From an uncultured Bacteroidia bacterium (GTDB lineage: Bacteria; Bacteroidota; Bacteroidia; Bacteroidales; Prolixibacteraceae): a DNA stretch of 32,042 nt. Below the pieces are notes generated by a model. That model was not told the origin of the DNA and did not search any database. It saw only the letters and a list, made by a program, of their open reading frames with translations. Positions 18,104-26,426 of the stretch are shown here, in pieces. Numbering within the stretch: position 1 is the first letter of the stretch; each line of letters begins with the position of its first letter. The stretch spans positions 1-32,042 of the forward strand of contig CAIVMQ010000004.1 in NCBI GenBank assembly GCA_903907075.1, given 5' to 3'. The position numbers and the translations under genes are program-made.

Positions 18104-18463
18104 CTATTCAGGGACATCCTCCTCTTTTAATAGCTCTTTAATTACGCTGTTGCGCACCCCTCTCTTTATGAAGTGCTCACGAAAAAGGTAAAAAAAGAGA
18201 CCGATAATCCCATAAAAAGCAGCTACCACAAGAAATCCAAACCAGATCTTCCCAAACAGATCTCCAATAAACAAAGCGATCCCTAAGTTGAGATTAATAA
18301 AGAATATTGCGGTGAGAATAAGTATCACAAAATTGGAAGCTAAATTAGAGGCTATATCGGCAAACCTCTCCACGCCCTTTAGCTTTAATAATTGGATAGT
18401 TGTATTGGCATAGGCTTGACCCCGTTCCAATAAATATTCAATGGGAGTTTTGCGATCTTCCAT
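18104..18463 (-). CDS. Phage holin III-like / DUF1469-type small membrane protein
   Basis: A 119-residue protein with two strong adjacent membrane helices (about 43-62 and 74-92), preceded by a charged helix (IEYLLERGQAYANTTIQLLKLKGVERFADIASNLASN) and followed by a basic and then acidic tail. The layout matches the phage-holin-family or DUF1469 (YqjE-like) proteins of chromosomal Bacteroidota genomes, which are not prophage genes. It sits between YtxH-domain and hypothetical genes with small gaps, so the three are probably co-transcribed. Function is unknown; related clusters are often linked to envelope stress. Confidence 0.75.
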   Translation of the reverse strand: MEDRKTPIEYLLERGQAYANTTIQLLKLKGVERFADIASNLASNFVILILTAIFFINLNLGIALFIGDLFGKIWFGFLVVAAFYGIIGLFFYLFREHFIKRGVRNSVIKELLKEEDVPE

Positions 18464-18508
18464 AAATTAGAATCTTAAATCTTCAACCTCAAATTCTCAG
18501 CCCAAAGG

Positions 18509-18763
18509 TTATCCATCAATATGAACCTCCTGTGGCTCTTTCTCTACCATCTCCTTCGCATTCTTTATGGCAGATTCAAATTTCTGCGTTACTTCAGTCA
18601 TGAAACCCTTTAAGGTTTCTTCGACCTCTCCAACAAGGTCTTTACCTTTCTCTACAACCTTTTTCCGAGTCTCACTCCCTCTGTCAGGTGCAAAAAGAAT
18701 CCCCATCAAGGCTCCGGCGGCAACCCCTGCCAGAACACCCACTAAAATTTTTCCGGTACCCAT
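18509..18763 (-). CDS. YtxH domain-containing protein
   Basis: An 84-residue protein. A glycine-rich N-terminal membrane segment (ILVGVLAGVAAGALMGILFAP, about 5-25) is followed by DRGSETRKKVVEKGKDLV and an acidic amphipathic helix. The APxxGxxTRKK-type junction is the mark of the YtxH family (general-stress small membrane proteins in Firmicutes and Bacteroidota). It is first in the reverse-strand group with the holin-like and 128-residue genes. The role is probably envelope stress; no biochemical function is established. Confidence 0.85.
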   Translation of the reverse strand: MGTGKILVGVLAGVAAGALMGILFAPDRGSETRKKVVEKGKDLVGEVEETLKGFMTEVTQKFESAIKNAKEMVEKEPQEVHIDG

Positions 18764-19123
18764 AGCGTTATTTTTAAATCATGGTAATTAAGAAATTCGA
18801 CCACTTAGCTGACTAATCTTAAACTCCTTAGTGCAACATAAGAGGCTAATTAAATATACGGAATAAATAACAGAATTAAAAAATATCAGGTTAAAAAATC
18901 GAAATCTAATGGTTATTAGTATGTTCTTTGTAAGGCAAATGGACGCTATTTTATTTAAACCGATTGTTACGCTATTTTTACCAAGGAATAGTATAAATTA
19001 TCCTATCTTAACGCTCTAAGGATATTTCCATAAATCAGCTGGGTCCGGAACCTAAATACACTATAGGTTAGTCAATCGTTTATTTTGCTCGCGGGAATTC
19101 AGAAGTGCGTAAGAATTTTTTCT

Positions 19124-19137
19124 ATGTTGTACAACAT
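19124..19137. promoter_or_regulatory. Candidate AraR operator: 14-bp perfect palindrome
   Basis: ATGTTGTACAACAT is a perfect palindrome 67 nt before the araR ATG and 38 nt before the candidate -7 box. Its size and position suit a dimeric repressor site near the -33 region. No second copy was found in the other intergenic gaps of the ara locus, so one promoter may control all five genes. Binding by AraR is inferred. Confidence 0.5.
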
Positions 19138-19175
19138 TTAACTCTTGCTGGCAATACAAGTAATAAATACTTTTA

Positions 19176-19183
19176 TAAATTTG
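19176..19183 (+). promoter_or_regulatory. Candidate -7 promoter box for the arabinose locus
   Basis: TAAATTTG matches the TAnnTTTG consensus and lies 21 nt before the araR ATG, giving a leader of about 15 nt. A TTG at 19145-19147 is the nearest -33-like element, but its spacing is longer than usual. Confidence 0.5.
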
Positions 19184-19204
19184 CATCATTATTGATTTTA
19201 GAGT

Positions 19205-19918
19205 ATGCCAGGAGAAGAAGCCATTTTAACGCTCAGTAAGATCTATGAGCAATATCCAAAGCACCATGTTGCAGTTGACTGTTCGATTTTCGGATATGAA
19301 AACGGTGAATTGAAGTTACTTCTTTATCCACGCGGTTTTGAACCTTCATTGGGCAAGTGGTCCTTAATGGGAGGTTTCGTACAGGAGAGTGAATCGGTTG
19401 ATGAAGCAGCACGCAGAGTCTTGCTAGATACTACAGGGCTCAAGGATATATTCTTAGAGCAGGCGGGCGCCTTTTCAAAGCCCGACAGAGACCCTGGTGC
19501 GCGAGTAATAAGCATGACCTTTGTCGCATTGGTTCGCATTGATATTCATGATAAAGACCTTGTCAGAGAGAGGGGAGCGCATTGGTGGCCAATTACAAAA
19601 TTACCTGCACTGATCTTTGACCATCAGCAGATCGTCGCTAACGGACTAGTTTTATTGCAGCAAAAAGCGAGTATCGACCTTATTGGCAAAGAACTTCTAC
19701 CTGATATGTTTACCCTGATGCAGCTAAGAAATCTGTATGAGGCAATCTTTCAAAAAACTTTTGATCCGGGAAACTTTAGAAAAAAAGTCCTCTCTATAGA
19801 TATTTTAGAACGGTTAAATCTGAAAAATACCAATGAATCAAAGAAAGGGGCATTCTACTACCAATTTAAAAAAGAGGATACTGGCATACGCAGCGAAAGA
19901 ATCGTGAAGTTCCCTTAA
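19205..19918 (+). CDS. araR: NUDIX-type arabinose regulator AraR
   Basis: A 237-residue protein with a NUDIX-like domain (about 20-150) and a C-terminal winged-helix domain (about 160-225, LMQLRNLYEAIF..FDPGNFRKKVL). In the NUDIX box (about 56-80) the usual REUxEExGU appears as RVLLDTTGL, so the metal-binding glutamates are lost. This fits a sensor, not a hydrolase. A regulator of this architecture (AraR of Bacteroides thetaiotaomicron) is known to bind L-arabinose and repress the arabinose genes. The immediate position before araA supports the same role here. It is probably autoregulated, given the palindrome in its promoter region. Confidence 0.88.
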   Translation: MPGEEAILTLSKIYEQYPKHHVAVDCSIFGYENGELKLLLYPRGFEPSLGKWSLMGGFVQESESVDEAARRVLLDTTGLKDIFLEQAGAFSKPDRDPGARVISMTFVALVRIDIHDKDLVRERGAHWWPITKLPALIFDHQQIVANGLVLLQQKASIDLIGKELLPDMFTLMQLRNLYEAIFQKTFDPGNFRKKVLSIDILERLNLKNTNESKKGAFYYQFKKEDTGIRSERIVKFP

Positions 19919-19993
19919 TACAAGTTAATAATACCTTTATCACTAAGTAACTTAAAAATCCGAAATTCGATCAATATTTAAATTAAAACTAGT

Positions 19994-21505
19994 ATGACCA
20001 ATCCAATTTTCAAGCAGTTTGAAGTGTGGTTTGTTACCGGAAGCCAACATTTATATGGACCTGAGGTGCTGAAAAAAGTGGCAGATCACTCACAAGAGAT
20101 TGTTAACGCATTTAATGTATCCGCGGTTATCCCGATAACGATAGTTTTTAAGCCGGTGGTTAAGACTCCCGATGAGATTCTTAAGGTTTGTATTGATGCG
20201 AGTTCATCTTCAAATTGCATCGGGGTAATTACCTGGATGCATACGTTCTCACCTGCCAAGATGTGGATCGGAGGCTTGAAGGCACTGAAAAAGCCTATTC
20301 TTCACCTTCACACTCAATTTAATCGCGATATCCCCTGGTCTGAAATTGATATGGATTTTATGAATCTGAATCAGTCGGCACATGGTGACCGTGAATATGG
20401 CTTTATGCTTTCACGCATGCGTATTGAACGCAAAGTGGTTGTTGGCCATTGGCAGGATCCTGAGGTGCAGGAGCGTATTGGTGCCTGGACCAGGGTGGCT
20501 GCTGCATGGCTTGATGCTCAAGGGGCTAAGTTTGCCCGTTTAGGCGATAATATGCGTGAGGTTGCTGTTACCGAAGGGGATAAAGTGGAGGCTCAGCTGA
20601 AGTTTGGATGGTCGGTAAATGGCTACGGTATTGGTGATGTTGTAAAATATGTCGATGCCGTTTCGGCTACTCAGATTGATCAGTTAACCGCAGAATATGA
20701 GGCACAGTATACCATGAGTGCTATTGTTCGGAAGGGTGGTGCAAGTCACAACTCGGTGCGCGAAGCGGCCCGAATTGAAATAGGTTTGCGCGCATTTCTT
20801 GTGGAGGGTGGATTTAAAGGATTTACGGATACATTTGAGAACCTCAGAGGTCTGGTTCAACTGCCCGGAATTGCAGTGCAGCGCTTGATGAAGGATGGTT
20901 ATGGATTTGGTGCTGAGGGAGATTGGAAATTGGCCGCTATGCTGCGGGCTATTAAAGTTATGGCGATCGGTTTACCCGGAGGTAACTCATTTATGGAAGA
21001 TTACACGTATCATCTTGATCCATCCGGCATGCTTGTTTTGGGTTCTCATATGTTGGAGATTTGTGAATCGATAGCAGATGGGAAGCCATCACTCGAAGTT
21101 CACCCTCTGGGAATCGGAGGAAAGGCCGATCCTGCCCGGCTGTGTTTTAATGTGGCTTCAGGACCTGCGATAAATGTCTCTCTTTTAGACATGGGTAGCC
21201 GGTTCCGGATATTGGTTAATGAGGTAGAGGCAGTAAAACCGCTTCAAGATTTGCCAAATCTACCTGTTGCTCGTGTGCTTTGGAATGCAAAGCCTAATTT
21301 GAAAACGGCTGCTGCTGCCTGGATCTATGCCGGCGGTCCTCACCATACCGTCTATAGTCAAAATATTACCAGTGAACATATCATGGATTTTGCGGAGATG
21401 GCCGGAGTCGAGTATGTTGTAATTGACAAGGATACTAAAATCAATGAGTTTAAGAATCAACTTCGTTGGAATGATTTATATTATCATCTCTCTAAAGGTT
21501 TATAA
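19994..21505 (+). CDS. araA: L-arabinose isomerase
   Basis: A 503-residue enzyme that converts L-arabinose to L-ribulose in the cytoplasm using a divalent metal. Motifs are intact: [12 protein letters not shown] at 11-22, [12 protein letters not shown] at 81-92, and GFGAEGDWK with Glu308. FMEDYTYH follows with Glu335, then GSHMLE with His352, [17 protein letters not shown], and GGPHHTVYS with His450/451. These correspond to the metal and catalytic residues of the E. coli enzyme (500 residues). It follows araR by 75 nt and starts the metabolic part of the locus. Confidence 0.97.
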   Translation: MTNPIFKQFEVWFVTGSQHLYGPEVLKKVADHSQEIVNAFNVSAVIPITIVFKPVVKTPDEILKVCIDASSSSNCIGVITWMHTFSPAKMWIGGLKALKKPILHLHTQFNRDIPWSEIDMDFMNLNQSAHGDREYGFMLSRMRIERKVVVGHWQDPEVQERIGAWTRVAAAWLDAQGAKFARLGDNMREVAVTEGDKVEAQLKFGWSVNGYGIGDVVKYVDAVSATQIDQLTAEYEAQYTMSAIVRKGGASHNSVREAARIEIGLRAFLVEGGFKGFTDTFENLRGLVQLPGIAVQRLMKDGYGFGAEGDWKLAAMLRAIKVMAIGLPGGNSFMEDYTYHLDPSGMLVLGSHMLEICESIADGKPSLEVHPLGIGGKADPARLCFNVASGPAINVSLLDMGSRFRILVNEVEAVKPLQDLPNLPVARVLWNAKPNLKTAAAAWIYAGGPHHTVYSQNITSEHIMDFAEMAGVEYVVIDKDTKINEFKNQLRWNDLYYHLSKGL

Positions 21506-21623
21506 TGAGACAGATGAATCGAAAAGGAAGAATTATTCGCGTTAACCTCAATTAATTAACCAACTAATTTTAATTTTGGCCTAATGGGATCAGGTAAAAA
21601 CTACTAACTAAATATTTAAATTT

Positions 21624-23258
21624 ATGGCAGCAATTGATTGGATTATTATCATTTTATTTCTACTCGGCCTTATTGGTATTGTGATTTGGGTCGTTAGACG
21701 GGGAAAGGACGATACCAGTGATTATTTTTTATCGGGTCGCAGCGAAACTTGGCTCGCCGTTGGAGCCGCAATATTTGCCGCGAACATAGGATCTGAGCAT
21801 CTTGTGGGATTAGCAGGTGCCGGCGCTGAATCTGGACTCGCTATGGCACACTGGGAGATGCATGGGTGGATGATCCTGATTTTAGGATGGGTGTTTGTCC
21901 CATTTTATGCGCATAACAAGGTATTTACAATGCCTGAATTCCTCCTTAAACGGTTTAATAAGAATACGAGTTCAACGTTATCTATCATTACTTTAATTAG
22001 TTACGTGCTTACTAAGGTTTCTGTTACCGCTTTTACAGGGGGAATATTCCTTGAGTCGGTAGCTGGAATTGATTTTTGGTATGGAGCAATCGGATTAGTC
22101 CTTCTCACGGGTCTCTTTACCGTTTTTGGCGGCATGAAAGGGATTATGACTATATCTGTGATCCAAACGCCAATACTGATTCTAGGGGCATTTACCATTC
22201 TTGTACTTGGACTACTTAAGCTTGGCGGAGGTGGACTTTTAGATGGATGGCATGAAGTGGTGAAATATTCAGGAAATAATATGCACCTTATCCATGCAAA
22301 GGGGGATCCATGGTATGATAAATTTCCGGGAGTAGGTGTTATTTTTGGCTCCGCAATCATAGGATTCTGGTATTGGTGTACCGATCAGCATATTGTCCAG
22401 CGTGCCCTTGCCGCTAAAGATTTAAACAATGCACGTAAAGGGACTATCTTTGCTGGGTTCCTTAAAATTCTTCCCGTTTTTATGTTCCTTATTCCGGGTA
22501 TGGTTGCCGCAGCATTAAAGGCTAAAGGGGTTGCAGGTTTCGACTTCGACACCAATGATAAAGCCTACGGAAGTATGGTGACTAACTTATTGCCAATGGG
22601 CGTTAAAGGAGTTGTTGTGGTGGGTTTTATTGCGGCCCTGATGACCTCTTTGGCAGCTCACTTTAACTCTTCTGCTACATTATTCACAATTGATTTTTAC
22701 AAAAACTATAAACCAAATGCCACTGAACATAAACTGGTGTTCGTGGGTCGTATCGCAACTGTTGCTGTCGTAGTCCTTGGATTGGTGTGGATTCCAATTA
22801 TGCGAGGGCTCGGAAGTGTACTCTACGAATATTTGCAAAATGTCCAGTCATTGATAGCACCTGCTATAGCTGCGGTATTCCTGATGGGGGTATTTAATCG
22901 CAAAATTACACCTAAGGCAGGCGAATGGGGACTTCTTCTTGGATTCTTTATTGGTATGTTCAGGTTAGTATTAATGATCTTTAAGGGATCATTTACTCCC
23001 GATAGCCTCTTTGGAATGCTATTGGCTGTAAACTGGTTGCATTTCTGCTTATTCCTTTTCTTCTTTACCATGGCTGCGATGGCGATTATCAGTATGTTTA
23101 CGCCAAAAGCAGGAGAACAACAGCTTCAAGGGCTTACGTATTTCTCACAGTCGCCCGAACAAATTGTAGAAACACGCAATAGCTGGAGTACAATTGACAT
23201 TATTACATCTGCTATTGTTGTGGTCCTTTGTCTCGCATTCTATATCTATTTCTGGTAA
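21624..23258 (+). CDS. Sodium/solute symporter (SSS family), probable L-arabinose transporter
   Basis: A 544-residue membrane protein of the SSS (SGLT-like) family with about 14 helices. Typical segments are DYFLSGRSETWLAVGAAIFAANIGSEHLVGLAGAGAE (about 33-70), FYAHNKVFTMPEFLLKRF, FGGMKGIMTISVIQTPILI and GFWYWCTDQHIVQRALAAKDLNNARKG. The family imports a substrate with sodium ions. Its position between araA and araD indicates L-arabinose as cargo, as in arabinose loci of Bacteroides; this is inferred from context. It follows araA by 118 nt and precedes araD by 55 nt. Confidence 0.93.
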   Translation: MAAIDWIIIILFLLGLIGIVIWVVRRGKDDTSDYFLSGRSETWLAVGAAIFAANIGSEHLVGLAGAGAESGLAMAHWEMHGWMILILGWVFVPFYAHNKVFTMPEFLLKRFNKNTSSTLSIITLISYVLTKVSVTAFTGGIFLESVAGIDFWYGAIGLVLLTGLFTVFGGMKGIMTISVIQTPILILGAFTILVLGLLKLGGGGLLDGWHEVVKYSGNNMHLIHAKGDPWYDKFPGVGVIFGSAIIGFWYWCTDQHIVQRALAAKDLNNARKGTIFAGFLKILPVFMFLIPGMVAAALKAKGVAGFDFDTNDKAYGSMVTNLLPMGVKGVVVVGFIAALMTSLAAHFNSSATLFTIDFYKNYKPNATEHKLVFVGRIATVAVVVLGLVWIPIMRGLGSVLYEYLQNVQSLIAPAIAAVFLMGVFNRKITPKAGEWGLLLGFFIGMFRLVLMIFKGSFTPDSLFGMLLAVNWLHFCLFLFFFTMAAMAIISMFTPKAGEQQLQGLTYFSQSPEQIVETRNSWSTIDIITSAIVVVLCLAFYIYFW

Positions 23259-23313
23259 ATTAAACGGTGTAAAGCATTAATTTATCGATAAAATAAGTTT
23301 TAACTAGTACACT

Positions 23314-24000
23314 ATGTTAGCTGATCTAAAGGAGTTGGTTTTCAAGGCTAATCTTGATCTGGTGAGGCATAAGCTGGTCCTTTTTACCTGGGGGAATGCC
23401 AGTGCCATCGACCGCGAGCAAGGATTGATTGTAATCAAGCCAAGTGGGGTAGAATATTCAGAGATGAGAGCCGATCAGATGGTTGTTGTTGACCTTGAGG
23501 GGAATATCGTTGAGGGGAAGCTGCGCCCTTCATCCGATACCCCAACTCATCTGGCCCTTTACAAGGCGTTCAGTACTCTGGGAGGTATCGTTCATAACCA
23601 CTCTACCTATGCAACGGCATGGGCTCAGGCCGGTGTCGATCTGCCTATCATTGGCACTACCCATGCCGATTATTTTAGTGACGCTATCCCTTGCACCCGC
23701 GATATGACTGAAAATGAGGTCAGAAATGCGTATGAGTCAGAGACCGGAGCGGTCATCGTTGAGCGCTTTGCAAATCTGAATCCTATCCATATCCCCGGCG
23801 TTTTGGTTAAGAATCACGCCCCATTTACATGGGGTAAAACAATCGATGAGGCAGTTCACAACAGTGTGGTGCTCGAAGAGATTGCTAAAATAGCCTTTAT
23901 AGCTTACGGTGTTAACCCGAACCTTACGATGAATCCGTTGCTCACCGAAAAACATTTCAATCGTAAACATGGGGCCAATGCCTATTATGGTCAGAAGTAA
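23314..24000 (+). CDS. araD: L-ribulose-5-phosphate 4-epimerase
   Basis: A 228-residue class II aldolase-fold enzyme that turns L-ribulose 5-phosphate into D-xylulose 5-phosphate, feeding the pentose phosphate pathway. Visible features include [23 protein letters not shown] (26-48) and [16 protein letters not shown] with Asp75. The zinc-binding His94 and His96 lie in [21 protein letters not shown] follows, and the third zinc ligand is probably His168 in [12 protein letters not shown]. Length is close to the E. coli enzyme (231). It follows the symporter and precedes araB in the same orientation. Confidence 0.95.
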   Translation: MLADLKELVFKANLDLVRHKLVLFTWGNASAIDREQGLIVIKPSGVEYSEMRADQMVVVDLEGNIVEGKLRPSSDTPTHLALYKAFSTLGGIVHNHSTYATAWAQAGVDLPIIGTTHADYFSDAIPCTRDMTENEVRNAYESETGAVIVERFANLNPIHIPGVLVKNHAPFTWGKTIDEAVHNSVVLEEIAKIAFIAYGVNPNLTMNPLLTEKHFNRKHGANAYYGQK

Positions 24001-24118
24001 AATTTTCATTTCTTTGCATTTTGTATTAAAATAACTTAAGAAACATTCAGCTTGTGGACGTCTGTTTTTGTCGATTGGCGCTTATCAGATTGTTTCAACT
24101 ATCATTAAATGATTGAAT

Positions 24119-25789
24119 ATGTCAACTAAAAAGTATGTCCTCGGTATTGATTATGGCACTGACTCCGTTCGTGTCGTTGTGGTAAATGCGCAAAATGGTG
24201 ATGAGGTGGCTTCTACGGTGAAGGCTTATCCCCGCTGGGCTTCTGGGAAATTTTGTGACACCGCCAAAGATCAGTATCGGCAGCATCCGCTCGATTATGT
24301 CGAATCGATGGAGCATGCTGTTAAAGAGGCGCTGCGGATTGCAGGCGACGACATTGCTCAACAAATTGCAGGCATTTCGTTCGATACAACAGGAAGCACT
24401 CCCGTATTAGTAAACAGCCAGGGTATTCCGCTGGCTCTGACACCAGGTTTTGAGGAGAACCCAAATGCGATGTTTATTTTGTGGAAAGATCATACTTCAA
24501 ATAAAGAGGCGGCAGAGATTAATCAACTATCCAAAAAATGGGCAATTGATTATACCCAATACGAAGGAGGAATCTACTCTTCGGAGTGGGTATGGGCTAA
24601 GGTGCTTCATGCGTTAAGGGCAGATGAGAAGGTTCGAGAAGCTTCCTACTCCTGGATTGAGCATTGTGACTGGATGCCAGCGCTGCTGACCGGCACGACA
24701 CTTCCGCAAGATGTGCTTCGAAGCCGTTGCGCAGCAGGTCATAAGTCGATGTGGTTTGCAGGGTGGGACGGACTCCCATCGGAAGAATTTTTAACCTCTC
24801 TCGATCCAATACTCGCAGGTTATCGTGCCAAATTATACGACAAGACCTATACCAGCGATGTTAAGGTGGGTACGCTAACTACTGAGTGGGCTCAAAAGTT
24901 CGGATTATCAGCTGATGTTGCCGTTGGTGTCGGTGGTTTTGATTGTCACTTTGGCGCTGTGGGTGGCGAAGTAACACCCAATGTGCTCGCCCGCGCTATT
25001 GGGACTTCCACCTGTGATATCATGGTTACCGCTTACGATCAGATTGGCGATAAATTAATTCCGGGCATTTGTGGTCAGGTTGACGGCTCGGTAATCCCGG
25101 GATACATCGGCCTGGAGGCGGGACAGTCGGCCTTTGGCGATATTTATGCGTGGTTTAAGCAGGTTGTAGCGTGGCCAATAGAGGAAATTCTCGCTAAGTC
25201 AAACCTGATTGACGCCGCGACACGCGAAAAGCTTATCGCAGAGACCCTGGATCGGATCATTCCTGAACTGTCACAGCTGGCGATGGCTATTCCAATCGAA
25301 GAATCAACGATCATAGCTGTTGACTGGATGAATGGCCGGCGTACTCCCGATGCCACTACCGAAGTGACCGGCTCCATCACCGGACTAAAATTAGGCTCTT
25401 CGGCACCCAGGATATTTAGAGCGTTAGTCGAAGCCACCGCATTTGGTTCAAAAGCGATTGTTGATCGGTTTAAGCGTGAAGGGATCGTAATCGAGGAGAT
25501 TATTGGCCTGGGTGGTGTTGCGAAGAAATCCCCTTTTGTGATGCAAACCCTTGCTGATGTTCTAAATATGCCGATTAAAGTTGCCCGCACAGAGCAAACC
25601 TGTGCCTTTGGCGCTGCGATGTTTGCCTCTGTTGTTGCCGGGATTTACCTTAAAGTTGAGGATGCACAAAAAGCTATGGGGCAGGGATTTGAGACTACCT
25701 ATTTCCCAAAATCGGAAAATGTTGAGCAATATGCAGAAATTTATACTAAGTACCTGAAAATCGGTCACTTTACAGAGAAAGAGTTGTAG
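24119..25789 (+). CDS. araB: L-ribulokinase
   Basis: A FGGY-family carbohydrate kinase of about 556 residues that phosphorylates L-ribulose with ATP. The ATG at 24119 is preferred; a TTG at 24113 would add two residues. The N-terminal phosphate-binding loop is LGIDYGTDSVRVVVV. DTTGSTPVLV and the insert NAMFILWKDHTSNKEA are typical of AraB. GVGGFDCHFGAVGGEV contains the catalytic Asp region, and the C-terminal ATP-binding GLGGVAKKSPFVMQTLADVL is intact. It completes the cytoplasmic arabinose pathway. The gap from araD is 118 nt with no clear promoter, so read-through from the ara promoter is likely. Confidence 0.96.
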   Translation: MSTKKYVLGIDYGTDSVRVVVVNAQNGDEVASTVKAYPRWASGKFCDTAKDQYRQHPLDYVESMEHAVKEALRIAGDDIAQQIAGISFDTTGSTPVLVNSQGIPLALTPGFEENPNAMFILWKDHTSNKEAAEINQLSKKWAIDYTQYEGGIYSSEWVWAKVLHALRADEKVREASYSWIEHCDWMPALLTGTTLPQDVLRSRCAAGHKSMWFAGWDGLPSEEFLTSLDPILAGYRAKLYDKTYTSDVKVGTLTTEWAQKFGLSADVAVGVGGFDCHFGAVGGEVTPNVLARAIGTSTCDIMVTAYDQIGDKLIPGICGQVDGSVIPGYIGLEAGQSAFGDIYAWFKQVVAWPIEEILAKSNLIDAATREKLIAETLDRIIPELSQLAMAIPIEESTIIAVDWMNGRRTPDATTEVTGSITGLKLGSSAPRIFRALVEATAFGSKAIVDRFKREGIVIEEIIGLGGVAKKSPFVMQTLADVLNMPIKVARTEQTCAFGAAMFASVVAGIYLKVEDAQKAMGQGFETTYFPKSENVEQYAEIYTKYLKIGHFTEKEL

Positions 25790-25945
25790 ATTATTTTGAG
25801 AGTTTCTGATTTAGCAACTCTTAAGATCGTACCTGAATCCAGCTAAAACGTTTTTGTTAAGGTAAATTGAGGTAATTAATTAGACGAATGGGACTTCTAA
25901 AACCGCGAAATTGCAATCTCAATTTTTTTTAACAGATTTTTTTTA

Positions 25946-25953
25946 TATATTTG
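25946..25953 (+). promoter_or_regulatory. Candidate -7 promoter box upstream of the hairpin
   Basis: TATATTTG fits TAnnTTTG. Initiation would fall near 25960, placing the long hairpin 25965-26009 at the very 5' end of the RNA. No clear -33 TTTG is seen in the T-rich sequence before it. Confidence 0.4.
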
Positions 25954-25964
25954 GCCGGTGCCAG

Positions 25965-26009
25965 ATTATGCAGTTCCAATTGATTTAAATTCAATTGGAA
26001 CTGTATAAT
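25965..26009. repeat. Long inverted repeat (19-bp hairpin)
   Basis: The inner arms 25971-25983 and 25991-26003 are perfect 13-bp complements around a 7-nt centre. After one G/T pair the symmetry continues for five more base pairs, to 25965 and 26009. No T-run follows on either strand, so it is not a classical terminator. It may be a 5' stabilising stem, a protein-binding palindrome or a small mobile-repeat end. Confidence 0.8.
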
Positions 26010-26018
26010 TTATAGCTA

Positions 26019-26108
26019 ATGACTTCGTTAAGTACAATTATCTTTGTTCTTTTAGGAGTTTTTATAACCTTAGGAGGACAAAATCGGCGTAATGGTCTGA
26101 TTTCCTAA
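26019..26108 (+). CDS. Possible 29-residue membrane peptide
   Basis: An ATG ten nt after the hairpin opens a 29-codon frame ending at TAA 26106-26108. The product starts with MTSLSTIIFVLLGVFITLGG, one compact hydrophobic helix, and ends with a polar, basic tail (QNRRNGLIS). The layout is typical of bacterial micro-membrane proteins. It lies between a promoter-like box and the 79-residue gene, so it could be the first ORF of that transcript. No homologue is recognised, and chance is a real alternative at this length. Confidence 0.35.
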   Translation: MTSLSTIIFVLLGVFITLGGQNRRNGLIS

Positions 26109-26140
26109 GTTCAGAATCAACACTTAATAATTTTAAAATC

Positions 26141-26380
26141 ATGGGCAGACCACCAACAAGAGCGAAGGAATATAGAGATGGTTTTTATATTGAAGTTCGA
26201 AATAAAGGATCTTTAACCGGTATCAAGATTATCCGTAAGACTAAGGAGGAGATGATGCAGGCTATTAAAGAATATGAGAAGAGTAAAGAGGTTATTATTC
26301 TGGGTGAGTCGAAGAATGGTAAGTGGGCGAATAAACCTGAAGTATACCAGAAAGCCGATTCTATTGAGCATAATAACTAA
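26141..26380 (+). CDS. Small conserved-type hypothetical protein (79 aa)
   Basis: A 79-residue soluble, basic protein. It begins MGRPPTRAKEYRDGFYIEVRN, continues with GIKIIRKTKEEMMQAIKEYEKSKEVIILGESKNGKW, and ends in a charged tail. Proteins of this pattern are, from memory, found across Bacteroidales-type genomes without a known function. The N-terminal GRPPTR recalls the Gly-Arg-Pro core of AT-hook DNA-binding motifs, and the central EEMMQAIKEYEKSKE is a probable helix. It precedes the permease gene by 46 nt. A nucleic-acid-binding role is only a suggestion. Confidence 0.7.
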   Translation: MGRPPTRAKEYRDGFYIEVRNKGSLTGIKIIRKTKEEMMQAIKEYEKSKEVIILGESKNGKWANKPEVYQKADSIEHNN

Positions 26381-26426
26381 TTAGCAGGTCTAATACTTTT
26401 ACTTCCTGTAACTTTTAAGCCTACCG

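Larger units (their letters stand above)
18764..19204. other. Intergenic region between YtxH group and araR
   Basis: This 441-bp AT-rich region separates divergent genes. No coding frame of note is seen. Its right end holds a 14-bp palindrome and a TAnnTTTG box before araR (listed separately). No clear -7 box was found for the YtxH group. Confidence 0.5.
25790..26140. other. Intergenic region after araB with structured elements
   Basis: This 351-bp gap contains a weak 6-bp inverted repeat just past araB (25799-25804 and 25816-25821) that could be a poor terminator. It also holds a T-rich tract, a TAnnTTTG box, a long hairpin and a possible 29-codon ORF, each listed separately. Confidence 0.5.

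Noticed and set aside
18104..18463. Holin-like gene as a prophage sign
   Set aside because: No other phage genes, lysins, integrases or att repeats are nearby. Such holin-III/DUF1469 genes are ordinary chromosomal genes beside YtxH in Bacteroidota.
19008..19019. 12-mer TTAACGCTCTAA also present at 31079-31090
   Set aside because: Two copies of a short AT-rich word in 32 kb, with no shared flanks and no common gene context, are compatible with chance.
22001..22360. 119-codon reverse-strand frame opposite the symporter gene
   Set aside because: Proline- and serine-rich antisense product of a membrane-protein gene; no start context or domain.
25144..25590. 148-codon reverse-strand frame opposite araB
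   Set aside because: It lies wholly inside the well-supported araB gene. Its translation is Ser/Ile/Arg-rich with no recognisable domain, as expected for an antisense shadow.
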